A stretch of DNA of 40,180 bases from Lutibacter sp. (GCA_021647265.1 JAKIVA010000026.1:1-40180); one strand, 5' to 3'. Positions 16,113-24,880 are shown, counted from the stretch's first letter. Notes: generated from the letters alone by a model not told the origin. Numbers and translations: made by a program.

Positions 16113-17846
16113 ATGACTAAAGCTATAAAGTTTAATAAAATTACCAAAAGGTTACCAAAACACTTGCACAAGTTTATAGTTAAACAACCATATGCAAATT
16201 ATACGGCTCAAAATCAGGCTGTATGGAGATATGTGATGCGGATAAATATTGATTTTTTAAGTAAAGTAGCTGACAAGTCGTATATAGAGGGGTTAAAAAA
16301 AGCGGGAATATCGGAAGATAATATTCCAAAAATGGAAGGAATGAACAGAATTTTAAAAGATATTGGCTGGGCAGCAGTTTCTGTTGATGGTTTTATTCCT
16401 CCCAATGCTTTTATGGAATTTCAGGCATATAATGTACTTGTAATTGCTTCAGACATTAGAACTTTAAAACACATTGAGTATACGCCTGCTCCAGATATAA
16501 TTCACGAAGCAGCCGGTCATGCGCCTATTATTTCGAATCCTGAATATGCTGAATATTTGAGGAGATTTGGAGAAATTGGTTCTAAAGCAATTTCTTCAGC
16601 TAAAGATTTTGAAATGTATGAGGCTATCCGATTGCTTTCTATTTTAAAAGAAGATCCTAATTCTTCAGAAGAGAAAATTAACAAAGCACAATCAAAGGTT
16701 GAGGCATTACAACATAATATGGGTGAGCTTTCTGAAATGGCACAAATTAGGAATTTACATTGGTGGACAGTAGAATATGGATTGATAGGTGATATAAATA
16801 ATCCAAAAATATATGGAGCAGGGTTACTTTCTTCAATTAATGAAAGTAAGCATTGTTTAACAAATAAAGTAAAAAAAATACCATATAGTATTGAAGCTGC
16901 TTCACAAAGTTTTGATATTACAAAGCCTCAACCTCAATTGTTTGTAACACCAAATTTTGCTTATTTAAGTTATATTTTAGAAGAATTTGCCAATAAAATG
17001 TCATTGCGAACAGGTGGGTTAAAAGGAATTCAAAAATTAATCAAATCTAAAAGTTTAGGTACAATAGAATTGAGTACAGGAATACAAATTTCGGGTGTTT
17101 TTACTAATGTGATTGTTGAAGAAAATAAGCCTGTTTATTTTCAAACTGTTGGTCCAACAGCGTTGGCAAGTAGAGATAAGGAGTTAATAGGTCATGGAAC
17201 TACATATCATGCAGAAGGTTTTGGAAGTCCGCTAGGTAAATTAAAAGGGATTAATTTGGCAATTGAAGATATGTTTCCTAAAGATTTGGAGGTATATGGT
17301 ATTTATGAAGGTAAAAAAACAACATTACTTTTTGAAGGAAATATTAAAGTTGAAGGAGATGTAATTACAGGAAAAAGAGATTTACAAGGTAAAATTATTT
17401 TAATTTCCTTTAAAAACTGTACAGTCACACATAATAAAACTGTTTTATTTCAACCAGATTGGGGTATTTATGATATGGCAGTTGGTAAAGATATAATTTC
17501 AGCCTATGCTGGACCCGCATCAATAAATTCATTTAAGAATAAGAGTAAAATTTCTACTAAAAAAACACATACAATTAAGTATTCTAACGGGGAATTAAGA
17601 CTTCATAAATTATACAAACAGGTTGCAAAAATGCGTATAAAAGAAACTGTAAGTATTGAACTATTGGAGCAAATATTTTCTACTTTAAAAGAAGATTACC
17701 CTTCAGATTGGTTACTAACATTAGAAATTTATGAATTAATTTTAAATTCAAAGACAACATTAGAGGAGGATGTTTTAGACCACTTAAAAAACTTGTCGGA
17801 ATATGAAAACTTAATAACCAGTGGGATTCAATTACTCAAAAAATAA
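16113..17846 (+). CDS. Pterin-dependent aromatic amino acid hydroxylase (phenylalanine 4-hydroxylase-like) with a C-terminal extension
   Basis: These mononuclear iron enzymes hydroxylate phenylalanine, tyrosine or tryptophan using tetrahydropterin and oxygen. The iron ligands are visible: His131 and His136 in IIHEAAGHAPII, and Glu221 in LHWWTVEYGL. The spacing between His136 and Glu221 is 85 residues, against about 40 in human and Chromobacterium phenylalanine hydroxylase, so an insertion of about 45 residues (near 150-200) lies between the ligands. The product is 577 residues, and residues from about 310 onward form an extra region beyond the catalytic domain. Phenylalanine is the most likely substrate, but this cannot be settled from the sequence. 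Confidence 0.85.
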   Translation: MTKAIKFNKITKRLPKHLHKFIVKQPYANYTAQNQAVWRYVMRINIDFLSKVADKSYIEGLKKAGISEDNIPKMEGMNRILKDIGWAAVSVDGFIPPNAFMEFQAYNVLVIASDIRTLKHIEYTPAPDIIHEAAGHAPIISNPEYAEYLRRFGEIGSKAISSAKDFEMYEAIRLLSILKEDPNSSEEKINKAQSKVEALQHNMGELSEMAQIRNLHWWTVEYGLIGDINNPKIYGAGLLSSINESKHCLTNKVKKIPYSIEAASQSFDITKPQPQLFVTPNFAYLSYILEEFANKMSLRTGGLKGIQKLIKSKSLGTIELSTGIQISGVFTNVIVEENKPVYFQTVGPTALASRDKELIGHGTTYHAEGFGSPLGKLKGINLAIEDMFPKDLEVYGIYEGKKTTLLFEGNIKVEGDVITGKRDLQGKIILISFKNCTVTHNKTVLFQPDWGIYDMAVGKDIISAYAGPASINSFKNKSKISTKKTHTIKYSNGELRLHKLYKQVAKMRIKETVSIELLEQIFSTLKEDYPSDWLLTLEIYELILNSKTTLEEDVLDHLKNLSEYENLITSGIQLLKK

Positions 17847-17882
17847 AGTGATTAATGTTACCAAAATTAATTATGAATCAAT

Positions 17883-17890
17883 TAACTTTG
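17883..17890 (+). promoter_or_regulatory. -7 box of the rhodanese gene
   Basis: TAACTTTG is a perfect TAnnTTTG match 23 bp before the start codon at 17914. Confidence 0.5.
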
Positions 17891-17913
17891 CACATTAATT
17901 TAAAAGTTGAAGA

Positions 17914-18225
17914 ATGAGTTTTTTTGGATTATTTGGAGGAGGTAATAATAATGAAACAATTGAAAAATATATTAAAGAAGGGGCTGTAGTTATTGATGTT
18001 AGAACACCAGAAGAGTTTAGAGAAGGACATGTAAAAGGCTCTAAAAACATTGTTTTAAATAGTATACCAAGTACTATTGAAGAAATAAAAGGCTTAAATA
18101 AAAAAATAGTTGCTGTTTGCAGAAGTGGAGCAAGAAGTGGACAGGCAACTTCTTTTTTAAGTAAGCAAGGTATTGATATAATAAATGGTGGTCCTTGGCA
18201 AAATGTAGCTAAGTTTGTGAAATAG
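17914..18225 (+). CDS. Single-domain rhodanese-like protein
   Basis: The 103-residue protein consists of one rhodanese domain, with VIDVRTPEEFREGHVKGSKNI and the active loop AVCRSGARSG holding the catalytic Cys69, which would carry a persulfide. A short Gly/Asn-rich N terminus (MSFFGLFGGGNNN) precedes it. There is no clear signal peptide. It may transfer sulfane sulfur; no partner is evident from the neighbours. The gene has its own -7 box and a strong terminator. Confidence 0.9.
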   Translation: MSFFGLFGGGNNNETIEKYIKEGAVVIDVRTPEEFREGHVKGSKNIVLNSIPSTIEEIKGLNKKIVAVCRSGARSGQATSFLSKQGIDIINGGPWQNVAKFVK

Positions 18226-18245
18226 TTATAAAATAATATTAATTA

Positions 18246-18277
18246 AAAAGGAGAAGTTTTTACTTCTCCTTTTTTTG
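18246..18277 (+). terminator. Intrinsic terminator after the rhodanese gene
   Basis: A perfect 12-bp stem (AAAAGGAGAAGT with ACTTCTCCTTTT, 18246-18257 and 18262-18273) has a TTTT loop and a T tail. It ends just upstream of the M20 gene start. Confidence 0.85.
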
Positions 18278-18307
18278 TTATATTTAGCCCCTAATATATA
18301 CTTACAC

Positions 18308-19594
18308 ATGAAAAATTTAACAATACTATTATTTTTAATTTCTGTTGGGCTACATGCACAAAGCAAAAAAATTGACAAACTAATTAATAACATTGAACCA
18401 AAAGTAATTGAATGGAGAAGAGATTTTCACCAGCATCCCGAATTATCGAATAGAGAATTCAAAACTGCTGAAAAAATAGCAAAACATTTGAAAAGTTTAG
18501 GGCTAGAAGTACAAACAAATGTTGCTCACACAGGAGTTGTGGGGATATTAAAAGGAGGGAAGCCTGGAGCTGTAGTAGCATTGAGAGCAGATATTGATGC
18601 CTTGCCTGTAACTGAAAGGACTCCAGTTCCATTTGCGTCTAAAGTAAAAAGTACTTACAATGGAATTGAAACGGGCGTAATGCACGCTTGTGGACATGAT
18701 TCACATATTGCTATTTTAATGGGAACAGCTGAAGTTTTAGCAAAAATTAAAAATGAGATAAAAGGAACTGTAAAATTTATTTTTCAACCAGCAGAAGAGG
18801 GAGCTCCAAAAGGTGAAAGAGGAGGAGCAGAACTTATGGTTGAAGAAGGAGTTCTTAAAAACCCAGACGTAGATGTTATTTTTGGTTTGCATATAAGTGC
18901 AATTACAAATGTAGGTACAATAACATATAAACCAGCAGGAATTATGGCTGCTGCACAAAGCTTTACAATAAAAGTTAAGGGAAAACAAGCACATGGATCA
19001 AGGCCTTGGGAAGGTATAGATCCTATAGTTGTTTCAGCTCAAATAATAAATGGTTTACAAACAATTATTAGTAGAGATACAGAACTAACAAAAGAAGCCG
19101 CCGTTATTACTGTAGGTTTAATACGTGGAGGTGTACGAAGTAATATTATCCCCGAAGAGGTTGAAATGATAGGTACTATTAGAACTCTAGATTATGATAT
19201 GCAAAAGAAGCTAAATAAAGAGATTAAAAGACGTGTGCCTGCAATTGCTGAAGCTTTTGGAGCTAAGGCTACTATAGAAATTGATAAAGGATATCCTATT
19301 ACATACAATGATGTAAATTTAGTAAATACAATGTTACCTTCATTGCAAAAAGTAGCCGGAGAGAACAATGTTAAATTAATTAATGCGGTTACTGGAGCAG
19401 AAGATTTTTCATTTTACCAAAAAGAAATTCCAGGGTTTTATTTTTTCTTAGGAGGTAAGCCTGTTAATGTTTCACTTGAAGATACAGCATCGCACCATAC
19501 ACCAGATTTTTTTATAGATGAAAGTGGCTTTAAGTTAGGAGTAGAAGCTTTTGTAAATTTAACATTAGATTATTTGAATACGAAGAAGAACTAA
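18308..19594 (+). CDS. Exported M20-family amidohydrolase (N-acyl amino acid amidohydrolase-like)
   Basis: The start is set at the ATG at 18308, which begins a signal peptide (MKNLTILLFLISVGLHAQ). An upstream TTG in the same frame would lie on the terminator. The 428-residue product has the M20 zinc motifs GVMHACGHDSHIAILMG and FQPAEEG, with a dimerisation domain (AHGSRPWEGIDP) between the catalytic halves. Such enzymes hydrolyse N-acyl amino acids such as hippurate or acetyl amino acids, and the exact substrate is unknown. Export suggests periplasmic scavenging. The end overlaps the convergent response regulator gene by 4 bp. Confidence 0.92.
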   Translation: MKNLTILLFLISVGLHAQSKKIDKLINNIEPKVIEWRRDFHQHPELSNREFKTAEKIAKHLKSLGLEVQTNVAHTGVVGILKGGKPGAVVALRADIDALPVTERTPVPFASKVKSTYNGIETGVMHACGHDSHIAILMGTAEVLAKIKNEIKGTVKFIFQPAEEGAPKGERGGAELMVEEGVLKNPDVDVIFGLHISAITNVGTITYKPAGIMAAAQSFTIKVKGKQAHGSRPWEGIDPIVVSAQIINGLQTIISRDTELTKEAAVITVGLIRGGVRSNIIPEEVEMIGTIRTLDYDMQKKLNKEIKRRVPAIAEAFGAKATIEIDKGYPITYNDVNLVNTMLPSLQKVAGENNVKLINAVTGAEDFSFYQKEIPGFYFFLGGKPVNVSLEDTASHHTPDFFIDESGFKLGVEAFVNLTLDYLNTKKN

Positions 19595-20241
19595 ATAAGC
19601 TTATGTTTTTTAGCTTTATACACAGCTTCCATTTTATTATGAACTTGTAATTTTTTGTAAATATTTTCAATGTGTTTTCTCACGGTGGAAGGCGAAATAA
19701 TTAAATTTTCAGCAATTTCATTATAAATTAAACCTTTGCTTAAATGCTGTAAAATGTCAGTTTCTCTATTGGTGAGTTTTATTTTTTCTATTAAACTATC
19801 ATTTTTGAATGAAGTAGGATTTCGTAATAAATTTAATGTTTTTAAAGCAATACTTGGAGTCATTGGAGCACCACCATTTACAACTTCTAAAATACATTTG
19901 TGTAAGTTTTCGGCATCAATTTCTTTTAATAGATAACCGTTTGCCCCAGCTTTAATTGCATTAAAAATGTTTTCATCATCATCAAAAACAGTAAGCATAA
20001 TTATGTTAATATGTGGATATTTATTTTTAATAATTTCAGTAGCTGTTATGCCATCCATTTCAGGCATTTGAATATCCATTAGAATAACATCAATATTATG
20101 ATTAGCCTCTAGTTTTCCAATAAGTTCAGCGCCATTTACAGCTTTAAATTTGTAATTTAAATTAGTAAAAAAAGATAATTTTTCTATAACTGCTTTCACT
20201 AAAAAGCTATTATCCTCTGCAATGGCTATTTTAAGGTTCAT
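19591..20241 (-). CDS. Response regulator, NarL/FixJ (LuxR) type
   Basis: The 216-residue regulator has a receiver domain (1-120; acidic pocket Glu9-Asp10, phosphoacceptor Asp56 in DVILMDIQMPE) and a C-terminal LuxR-type helix-turn-helix (about 148-205: LTNRETDILQHLSKG ... SPSTVRKHIENIY). It follows the histidine kinase gene by 49 bp on the same strand and must be its partner. An 18-bp dyad element lies 52 bp upstream of the start, overlapping the kinase stop, and recurs before the beta-propeller gene. This suggests autoregulation and a shared target (see findings). Confidence 0.95.
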   Translation of the reverse strand: MNLKIAIAEDNSFLVKAVIEKLSFFTNLNYKFKAVNGAELIGKLEANHNIDVILMDIQMPEMDGITATEIIKNKYPHINIIMLTVFDDDENIFNAIKAGANGYLLKEIDAENLHKCILEVVNGGAPMTPSIALKTLNLLRNPTSFKNDSLIEKIKLTNRETDILQHLSKGLIYNEIAENLIISPSTVRKHIENIYKKLQVHNKMEAVYKAKKHKLI

Positions 20242-20263
20242 ATTTTTTAGTTTAGTATTGTTG

Positions 20264-20311
20264 TAAATATAACAGTTAGTTTGTTGTAAAACTATACGGC
20301 ATTTGTCTTAT
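20264..20311 (-). promoter_or_regulatory. Putative promoter and operator of the response regulator gene
   Basis: On the minus strand, an 18-bp element ATAAGACAAATGCCGTAT (20294-20311) is followed by 22 bp and then TATATTTA (20264-20271), a -7-like box. The element overlaps the stop codon of the kinase gene. The same element with the same spacing lies upstream of the gene at 22629-24485. Confidence 0.6.
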
Positions 20312-22163
20312 TTTTTAAACAGGATATAATTATACTTGTTCCTTTATTTATTACAGAATAGATAGTTATTTCTCCATTAATTTCTTCAATTCTGTGTTGC
20401 ATATTTTTTAAGCCATTCCCCAACTCAACAGTATCTAAATTAAAGCCTGTACCATTATCTTTTATTTCAATAATAAGTTTATTATTAATTTCATTTATAT
20501 TTATAATTATTTCAGAAGCATTGGCATATTTAATGGCATTATTAATGGCTTCCTGAATAACTCTAAAGATATTTATTCCTTTTATTGAAGAAAAAAAGAT
20601 AGGACTACTTACAGTTGAATTTAAATTAAATTTAATACCATGAGTTGCTATTTTTGCTTTTTCAATAAAAGCTAAAACTCTTCCTTGAAAATCTTCAAAA
20701 GATATTTCATTTTTATTCATAGCCCAAATAGTATCTCTTAATTGAGAAATGGTATTGTTAGTAAATTGGTTTATTTCAGAGAGTTTATTTTTTACCACTT
20801 CATCAGAGTTTTTAGTGATAAATTTCAAATTGTCAATTGATGAAATAATAAAAGTGAGTTGAGACCCAATATTATCGTGTAAATCTCGTGAAATTTTTAG
20901 CCGCTGATTGTAAATTTTATTTTGATATATAAGATTCTCTTTAACTAATAAATAATAATTATGAGCCATTGCGATGGTTAAAACGCTAATCTCAAAAAAG
21001 ATAACAAGTTCCCACTGAAGGGGGTTGTATGATGTTGTTAATTGAAAAGCTGTTAAAACATAATGTATTACAAAAAAGACTAGAGGTAAATAGGCAATTA
21101 CAAAATAATATGCCATAATATTTTTTCTAATTATAAGAGATATAGCAATGCTATATAAAAACAGAATGAGAAATATCATTTCTATTTTTGAAAAATAATA
21201 ACCAAAGGTACTAAACCAATTAAACTCTCTCATAAAAAGAGAAAAGAGATATAGTAGAAACGTAAAAAAAGCCAAATATCTTAGTAAAACATAGAAAGTA
21301 GGATATTCTTTTTTTAGTGATAAGAAATGATTGGCATATTGTATCAGAAAAATAATTTGTAATAAGCCAAACATTTCAGAAAAATTATTACCGAGGAAAA
21401 AATATTTTTCTATGTAAATAGGAGATATTAAATGCCTTACAGCTATAAGGTTAACAGAAACAACAAAAACAAAACCCGCATAATAGAGGTACACCTTTTT
21501 TTTAGAAAAAAGGAAGAGAATTATTGAAAATATAATAATGAAACTAGCAAATCCAGAAAAGGCTAATAAGTAACTAGTTCTAATTTTAATATCTTTTTTT
21601 CGCTCTTCATATTTTGAAACTTTCCAAAGAGAATTTGTGACTCTAAGAGAGCCATCATTTACAATAGCCTGAATATAAATACTTGAAATTTGATTTTTGG
21701 GCAAGGTTACTAAATAGGTATAGGCATATTTATTAGATAAAAAGGAAGGGTTATTGTTGTGTTTAAAGTACATCCCTTTTTTTGGGAACTCTTTCAGGAT
21801 TTTACCTTCTTTAACTATAAAAACCTTTAAAGAATCTATATAAGTTTGATTAAATTCAAAAATAAACTCAGTCTGATTTGAATTGTTAAGAAAATTACAT
21901 TTTATCCAATTATAAGGTTTAAAAAAACCGGAATTTATAAATTTTTCAGAGGTGAATTTTAAGAGAGAATCATTTTTAATAATTTCATAAATGCCTTTAA
22001 TTTCTGAAGCTGTACTATATGAAAATTGCTTAGAAATAGTTAGATGCTCAAAGTTGGGTCTAATTATATTTATGGCGTTTGAATTCTCTTGAGCCTGAGT
22101 ACTATAACTTAATAATGTAATAAATAAGTAAATAAATAGGTTGTATTTTTGAAATTTAGACAT
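20292..22163 (-). CDS. Sensor histidine kinase, 7TMR-DISM type
   Basis: Domains in order (623 residues): a signal peptide (1-24), a periplasmic 7TMR-DISMED2 sensing domain (about 30-190) that in this family resembles carbohydrate-binding folds, seven membrane helices (about 195-405), a HisKA_3 dimerisation helix with the phosphoacceptor His429 (SRDLHDNIGSQL), and a HATPase domain (NAIKYAN, KDNGTGF, GNGLKNMQHRI). It should sense an extracytoplasmic ligand and phosphorylate the LuxR-type regulator encoded next to it. The periplasmic ligand is unknown. Confidence 0.93.
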   Translation of the reverse strand: MSKFQKYNLFIYLFITLLSYSTQAQENSNAINIIRPNFEHLTISKQFSYSTASEIKGIYEIIKNDSLLKFTSEKFINSGFFKPYNWIKCNFLNNSNQTEFIFEFNQTYIDSLKVFIVKEGKILKEFPKKGMYFKHNNNPSFLSNKYAYTYLVTLPKNQISSIYIQAIVNDGSLRVTNSLWKVSKYEERKKDIKIRTSYLLAFSGFASFIIIFSIILFLFSKKKVYLYYAGFVFVVSVNLIAVRHLISPIYIEKYFFLGNNFSEMFGLLQIIFLIQYANHFLSLKKEYPTFYVLLRYLAFFTFLLYLFSLFMREFNWFSTFGYYFSKIEMIFLILFLYSIAISLIIRKNIMAYYFVIAYLPLVFFVIHYVLTAFQLTTSYNPLQWELVIFFEISVLTIAMAHNYYLLVKENLIYQNKIYNQRLKISRDLHDNIGSQLTFIISSIDNLKFITKNSDEVVKNKLSEINQFTNNTISQLRDTIWAMNKNEISFEDFQGRVLAFIEKAKIATHGIKFNLNSTVSSPIFFSSIKGINIFRVIQEAINNAIKYANASEIIININEINNKLIIEIKDNGTGFNLDTVELGNGLKNMQHRIEEINGEITIYSVINKGTSIIISCLKNKTNAV

Positions 22164-22229
22164 TTACTCATTAATTTTAATTGGAGGTGCTTTAACTTGT
22201 ATTGTGGTTCCTTAATTTATTTCAGAATT

Positions 22230-22237
22230 CAAAGTTA
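22230..22237 (-). promoter_or_regulatory. -7 box of the histidine kinase gene
   Basis: On the minus strand this reads TAACTTTG, a perfect TAnnTTTG match 66 bp before the kinase start. The 18-bp element of the two neighbouring promoters is not present here. Confidence 0.45.
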
Positions 22238-22555
22238 ATTTTTGTAACTCTAATTCTCGCAATTAAATATTTAGTCTAATATAGTAAGTCCATTTGAATA
22301 ATCGTTAGCCATTAGGAAAACAAATATTAAGAGACCGTAATTTTTTCATAATTCTATTTTTGACTAATTTTTTTAATATTTAAATAAGTGCGCATCAATT
22401 TTATATTTTTCAATAAAATATGCTTCTCCAATATTTCTAGTTACTATGATTTGTTCAGTTAATTTTTCTAATAAGGGGGGCAAATATTAATAAAGTTTAT
22501 AAAAAAGGTGTCTTTGCACCCTGTCGAGTCCTAAAAAACGGCTACATTTTAAAAT

Positions 22556-22602
22556 AAAGACTGCTCTAATGTGTAGGGAGTAGGGCATTAGAAACAGTCT
22601 TT
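22556..22602 (-). terminator. Terminator of the beta-propeller gene
   Basis: Two stacked stems (AAAGACTG with CAGTCTTT, and TCTAATG with CATTAGA) enclose a 14-base loop. The hairpin lies 27 bp after the stop codon at 22629, and T-rich sequence follows on the minus strand. Confidence 0.7.
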
Positions 22603-22628
22603 TTGTAATGGTTTAAACCAACAACCAC

Positions 22629-24485
22629 TTACTTATTTAACTTATATGCACTTATTGTGTTTCCTTTAGATTTGAAGTATAGAATTCCTTCTATATCATC
22701 TACTTCATACACAGGTTTTTTTTCATTTAAAACTATTTCATTAACTTTTTGTCCAGAGTCTTTATCAACTTTTGCCAACCCAACACCACCATCTAATTTT
22801 GTTAAAATAAAAGATGAATTTTTAGTTGCTTTGGTAGCTTTAAACCGCTTTCCTAATTCTTTAAAGGAAGCACTGGCAATATTCCCAAAACCTTCTTGGT
22901 AATTTTCCATTCTTTTAGTTTCAGAGTGGTATGGCCCTAAAGATCCTTTATTGTATCCAGCTTGGTAAGCTGAAGCACTCGCAAGTGCAAAAGAACTTAC
23001 GGCAAGTGCACCCATAAATATTTTGCCAACGGTACTAATACCAGGAGCCTTGTAATAGGTATGCCATTTTTCATCTCCTTGAAAATTGAGCATTGTTAAA
23101 TTTTGATCAGAAGTTAATAAAATACCTCCTTGACGCACACTTATACTTGTTGGGTCTTCTTTTCCTTCAAAATTTGCTTTTTTTGTAATTAAATTATATT
23201 CCCCATTGTTACCATCAATTTCATAGATACCATTTTTACAAGACAATAAGAATCTATCTCTGTTTTCATCATACGTTGAGGTAACAGCTTTGGAGTTTTT
23301 ATATTTTACAGCTTTCCCAAAAACAGACTCGCCGGTTTGCATATCTATAATATCGGTATTCGTTTGTGAAATATAGAGCACTCCTTTATTTACACGAGCC
23401 ATAATTTGTATGCCAGGCCCTGTTTTTAAAGGTTTTTTCCAAAGAGGAGTTCCATCAAATCCAACTTTATTAATTCCTCCAGTGGCTACACCAAATAAAA
23501 TTCCATCATCTTCAATATAAAAATGACTTATTATTCCTTTGGTTTTAGGAGATTTATCCCATAAATCTACACCTGTATTTAAATCTAATAAATAAACTTT
23601 CGATGTTCCTGACCCTTTCATTTTGTTTGCAATTTTCCCCGCCAATCCTTTTTTTCCTGAGTTTACAATATTGGTAACTATAGCTAACCCATGTGCTGTA
23701 AAATTAATACGTGAAATAACACCTTTTAATTTATTTTCTTTTATCCACAGAGATGTCCCATTGTTTGCCTTTACTTTGTAAACAACAGTATTTGTTCCCT
23801 TGGTTCTAAAGGCATAAATTTCCTTTGTATCTTCATTACTAATAATACGAGTAGCATTTTTTACCTCAGCTTTCCACTTTACAGCTCCAGAACTTATAGA
23901 GTAACAAGTAATATTTTTTACTCCAGGGATAATAATAGCATCATCCATAATGTCGGGCTTTCCACTCATCGGATTGTTACTTTTTCGTTCAAAAACTCGT
24001 ATTAATTTTCCATTGAGCATATCATACAGTCCAACACCAGCTTTGTATTGTCCTAGGCCTTCCTCTTTATGCATACCATTAACAACCAGTTTCATTTCAG
24101 GAGTGATAAAATGACGGCTTGTTACGCCTCCTTGCCATTTCTCTTTTTTTGAATCGAATACCATTTTACCAGTTATTAAATCAACAACAGAGGTATGCGT
24201 CATCATTCCTTTTGGTTTGATAATTAGGTAAGGAGTTCCAGGTATAAATTCTAGATTTTCTTCTTTTACTTTTTTTAACCGATCAATCTTAAAGGAAACT
24301 TCGCTGCTATTAGGTTTAATACCTACCAAAGCTTCTCCTGTTGAAGCTAATAAAGTTCCAGTATCAGTTAAGAGCATCCATTTTACCTGTCCGTCAAACG
24401 TATAATTATAGTCTGCATTTTGAGCTGTAATTAATTCACAAAAAATTAATGTGAATGTAAGTAGTAATTGTTTTACTGAATTCAT
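22629..24485 (-). CDS. Secreted PQQ-like beta-propeller repeat protein
   Basis: The 618-residue protein starts with a signal peptide (MNSVKQLLLTFTLIFCELITAQ) and contains repeated WD/PQQ-type blades. Examples are VKWKAEVKNAT, GTSLWIKENKLKG, VDLWDKSPKTKG and GTPLWKKPLKTG, each with a Trp-Lys or Trp-Asp near a glycine turn. A hydrophobic stretch at about residues 489-511 (IFMGALAVSSFALASASAYQ) interrupts the last blades and is followed by a charged insertion. This resembles a membrane segment or amphipathic insert within the propeller. No PQQ-dehydrogenase active site was seen, so it is likely a structural or ligand-binding protein. It shares a promoter element with the nearby response regulator gene. 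Confidence 0.75.
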   Translation of the reverse strand: MNSVKQLLLTFTLIFCELITAQNADYNYTFDGQVKWMLLTDTGTLLASTGEALVGIKPNSSEVSFKIDRLKKVKEENLEFIPGTPYLIIKPKGMMTHTSVVDLITGKMVFDSKKEKWQGGVTSRHFITPEMKLVVNGMHKEEGLGQYKAGVGLYDMLNGKLIRVFERKSNNPMSGKPDIMDDAIIIPGVKNITCYSISSGAVKWKAEVKNATRIISNEDTKEIYAFRTKGTNTVVYKVKANNGTSLWIKENKLKGVISRINFTAHGLAIVTNIVNSGKKGLAGKIANKMKGSGTSKVYLLDLNTGVDLWDKSPKTKGIISHFYIEDDGILFGVATGGINKVGFDGTPLWKKPLKTGPGIQIMARVNKGVLYISQTNTDIIDMQTGESVFGKAVKYKNSKAVTSTYDENRDRFLLSCKNGIYEIDGNNGEYNLITKKANFEGKEDPTSISVRQGGILLTSDQNLTMLNFQGDEKWHTYYKAPGISTVGKIFMGALAVSSFALASASAYQAGYNKGSLGPYHSETKRMENYQEGFGNIASASFKELGKRFKATKATKNSSFILTKLDGGVGLAKVDKDSGQKVNEIVLNEKKPVYEVDDIEGILYFKSKGNTISAYKLNK

Positions 24486-24509
24486 AATTGTTACATTTTA
24501 TTGTTGTTC

Positions 24510-24557
24510 CAAAAATCCAATAAAAAGAGAGGTAAATCAATACGGCATTTGCCTTAT
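24510..24557 (-). promoter_or_regulatory. Putative promoter and operator of the beta-propeller gene
   Basis: On the minus strand, the element ATAAGGCAAATGCCGTAT (24540-24557) is followed by 22 bp and then GATTTTTG (24510-24517), a -7-like box. A TTG overlaps the downstream edge of the element at the -33 position. Seven of its nine base-pair positions are dyad-symmetric. Confidence 0.6.
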
Positions 24558-24574
24558 ATTTATATATAAAAAAA

Positions 24575-24788
24575 CCCGTTGTGCATTGTGACTTTTTAAA
24601 CTTACTGTTCCGTCAGTTCCTTTAGATTAGCAAACAGTTAAAAATATTTAAATTTGTTAAAAAAAGAATGGAGTGAACTATTTTTTAGACTAAAAATTCT
24701 ATTCTCGATACAATTTTTTATCAAAAATTACCTGCCTTTCCGTCAGGCAGATTCGAATTGACGAAATTTTATCATAATGCACAACGGG
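24575..24788. repeat. MITE-like inverted-repeat element, 214 bp
   Basis: The ends are a perfect 13-bp inverted repeat (CCCGTTGTGCATT, 24575-24587; AATGCACAACGGG, 24776-24788) that extends to 17 bp with one G-U pair. Inside are two hairpins with a common TTCCGTC-type loop: ACTG-CAGT (24604-24617) and CTGCCT-AGGCAG (24732-24750). TATAAAAA flanks both ends (24565-24572 and 24789-24796), but the DNA is AT-rich, so this may not be a target duplication. It has no coding capacity. Confidence 0.6.
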
Positions 24789-24880
24789 TATAAAAACTAT
24801 TGTTTAGCTTTATCGACTAAAAATTTGTTACATTGTAATTTTAAATACAAGAACAAAGATTCAATGGAATTAATTTATTT

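Larger units (their letters stand above)
22164..22628. other. 465-bp intergenic region with no gene seen
   Basis: The region holds the kinase promoter near its left end and the terminator of the beta-propeller gene near its right end (22556-22602). The middle is AT-rich, apart from a short GGTG-TCTTTG-CACC hairpin (22507-22520). No convincing open reading frame or RNA gene was seen. Confidence 0.6.
24486..24880. other. 395-bp divergent intergenic region with regulatory and repeat content
   Basis: From left to right it holds the beta-propeller gene promoter (24510-24557), the inverted-repeat element 24575-24788, and an AT-rich leader for the ClC gene. No small gene was found. Confidence 0.6.

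Noticed and set aside
18275..18307. Upstream TTG start for the M20 gene at 18308
   Set aside because: It lies on the rhodanese terminator and would bury the signal peptide behind 11 extra residues.
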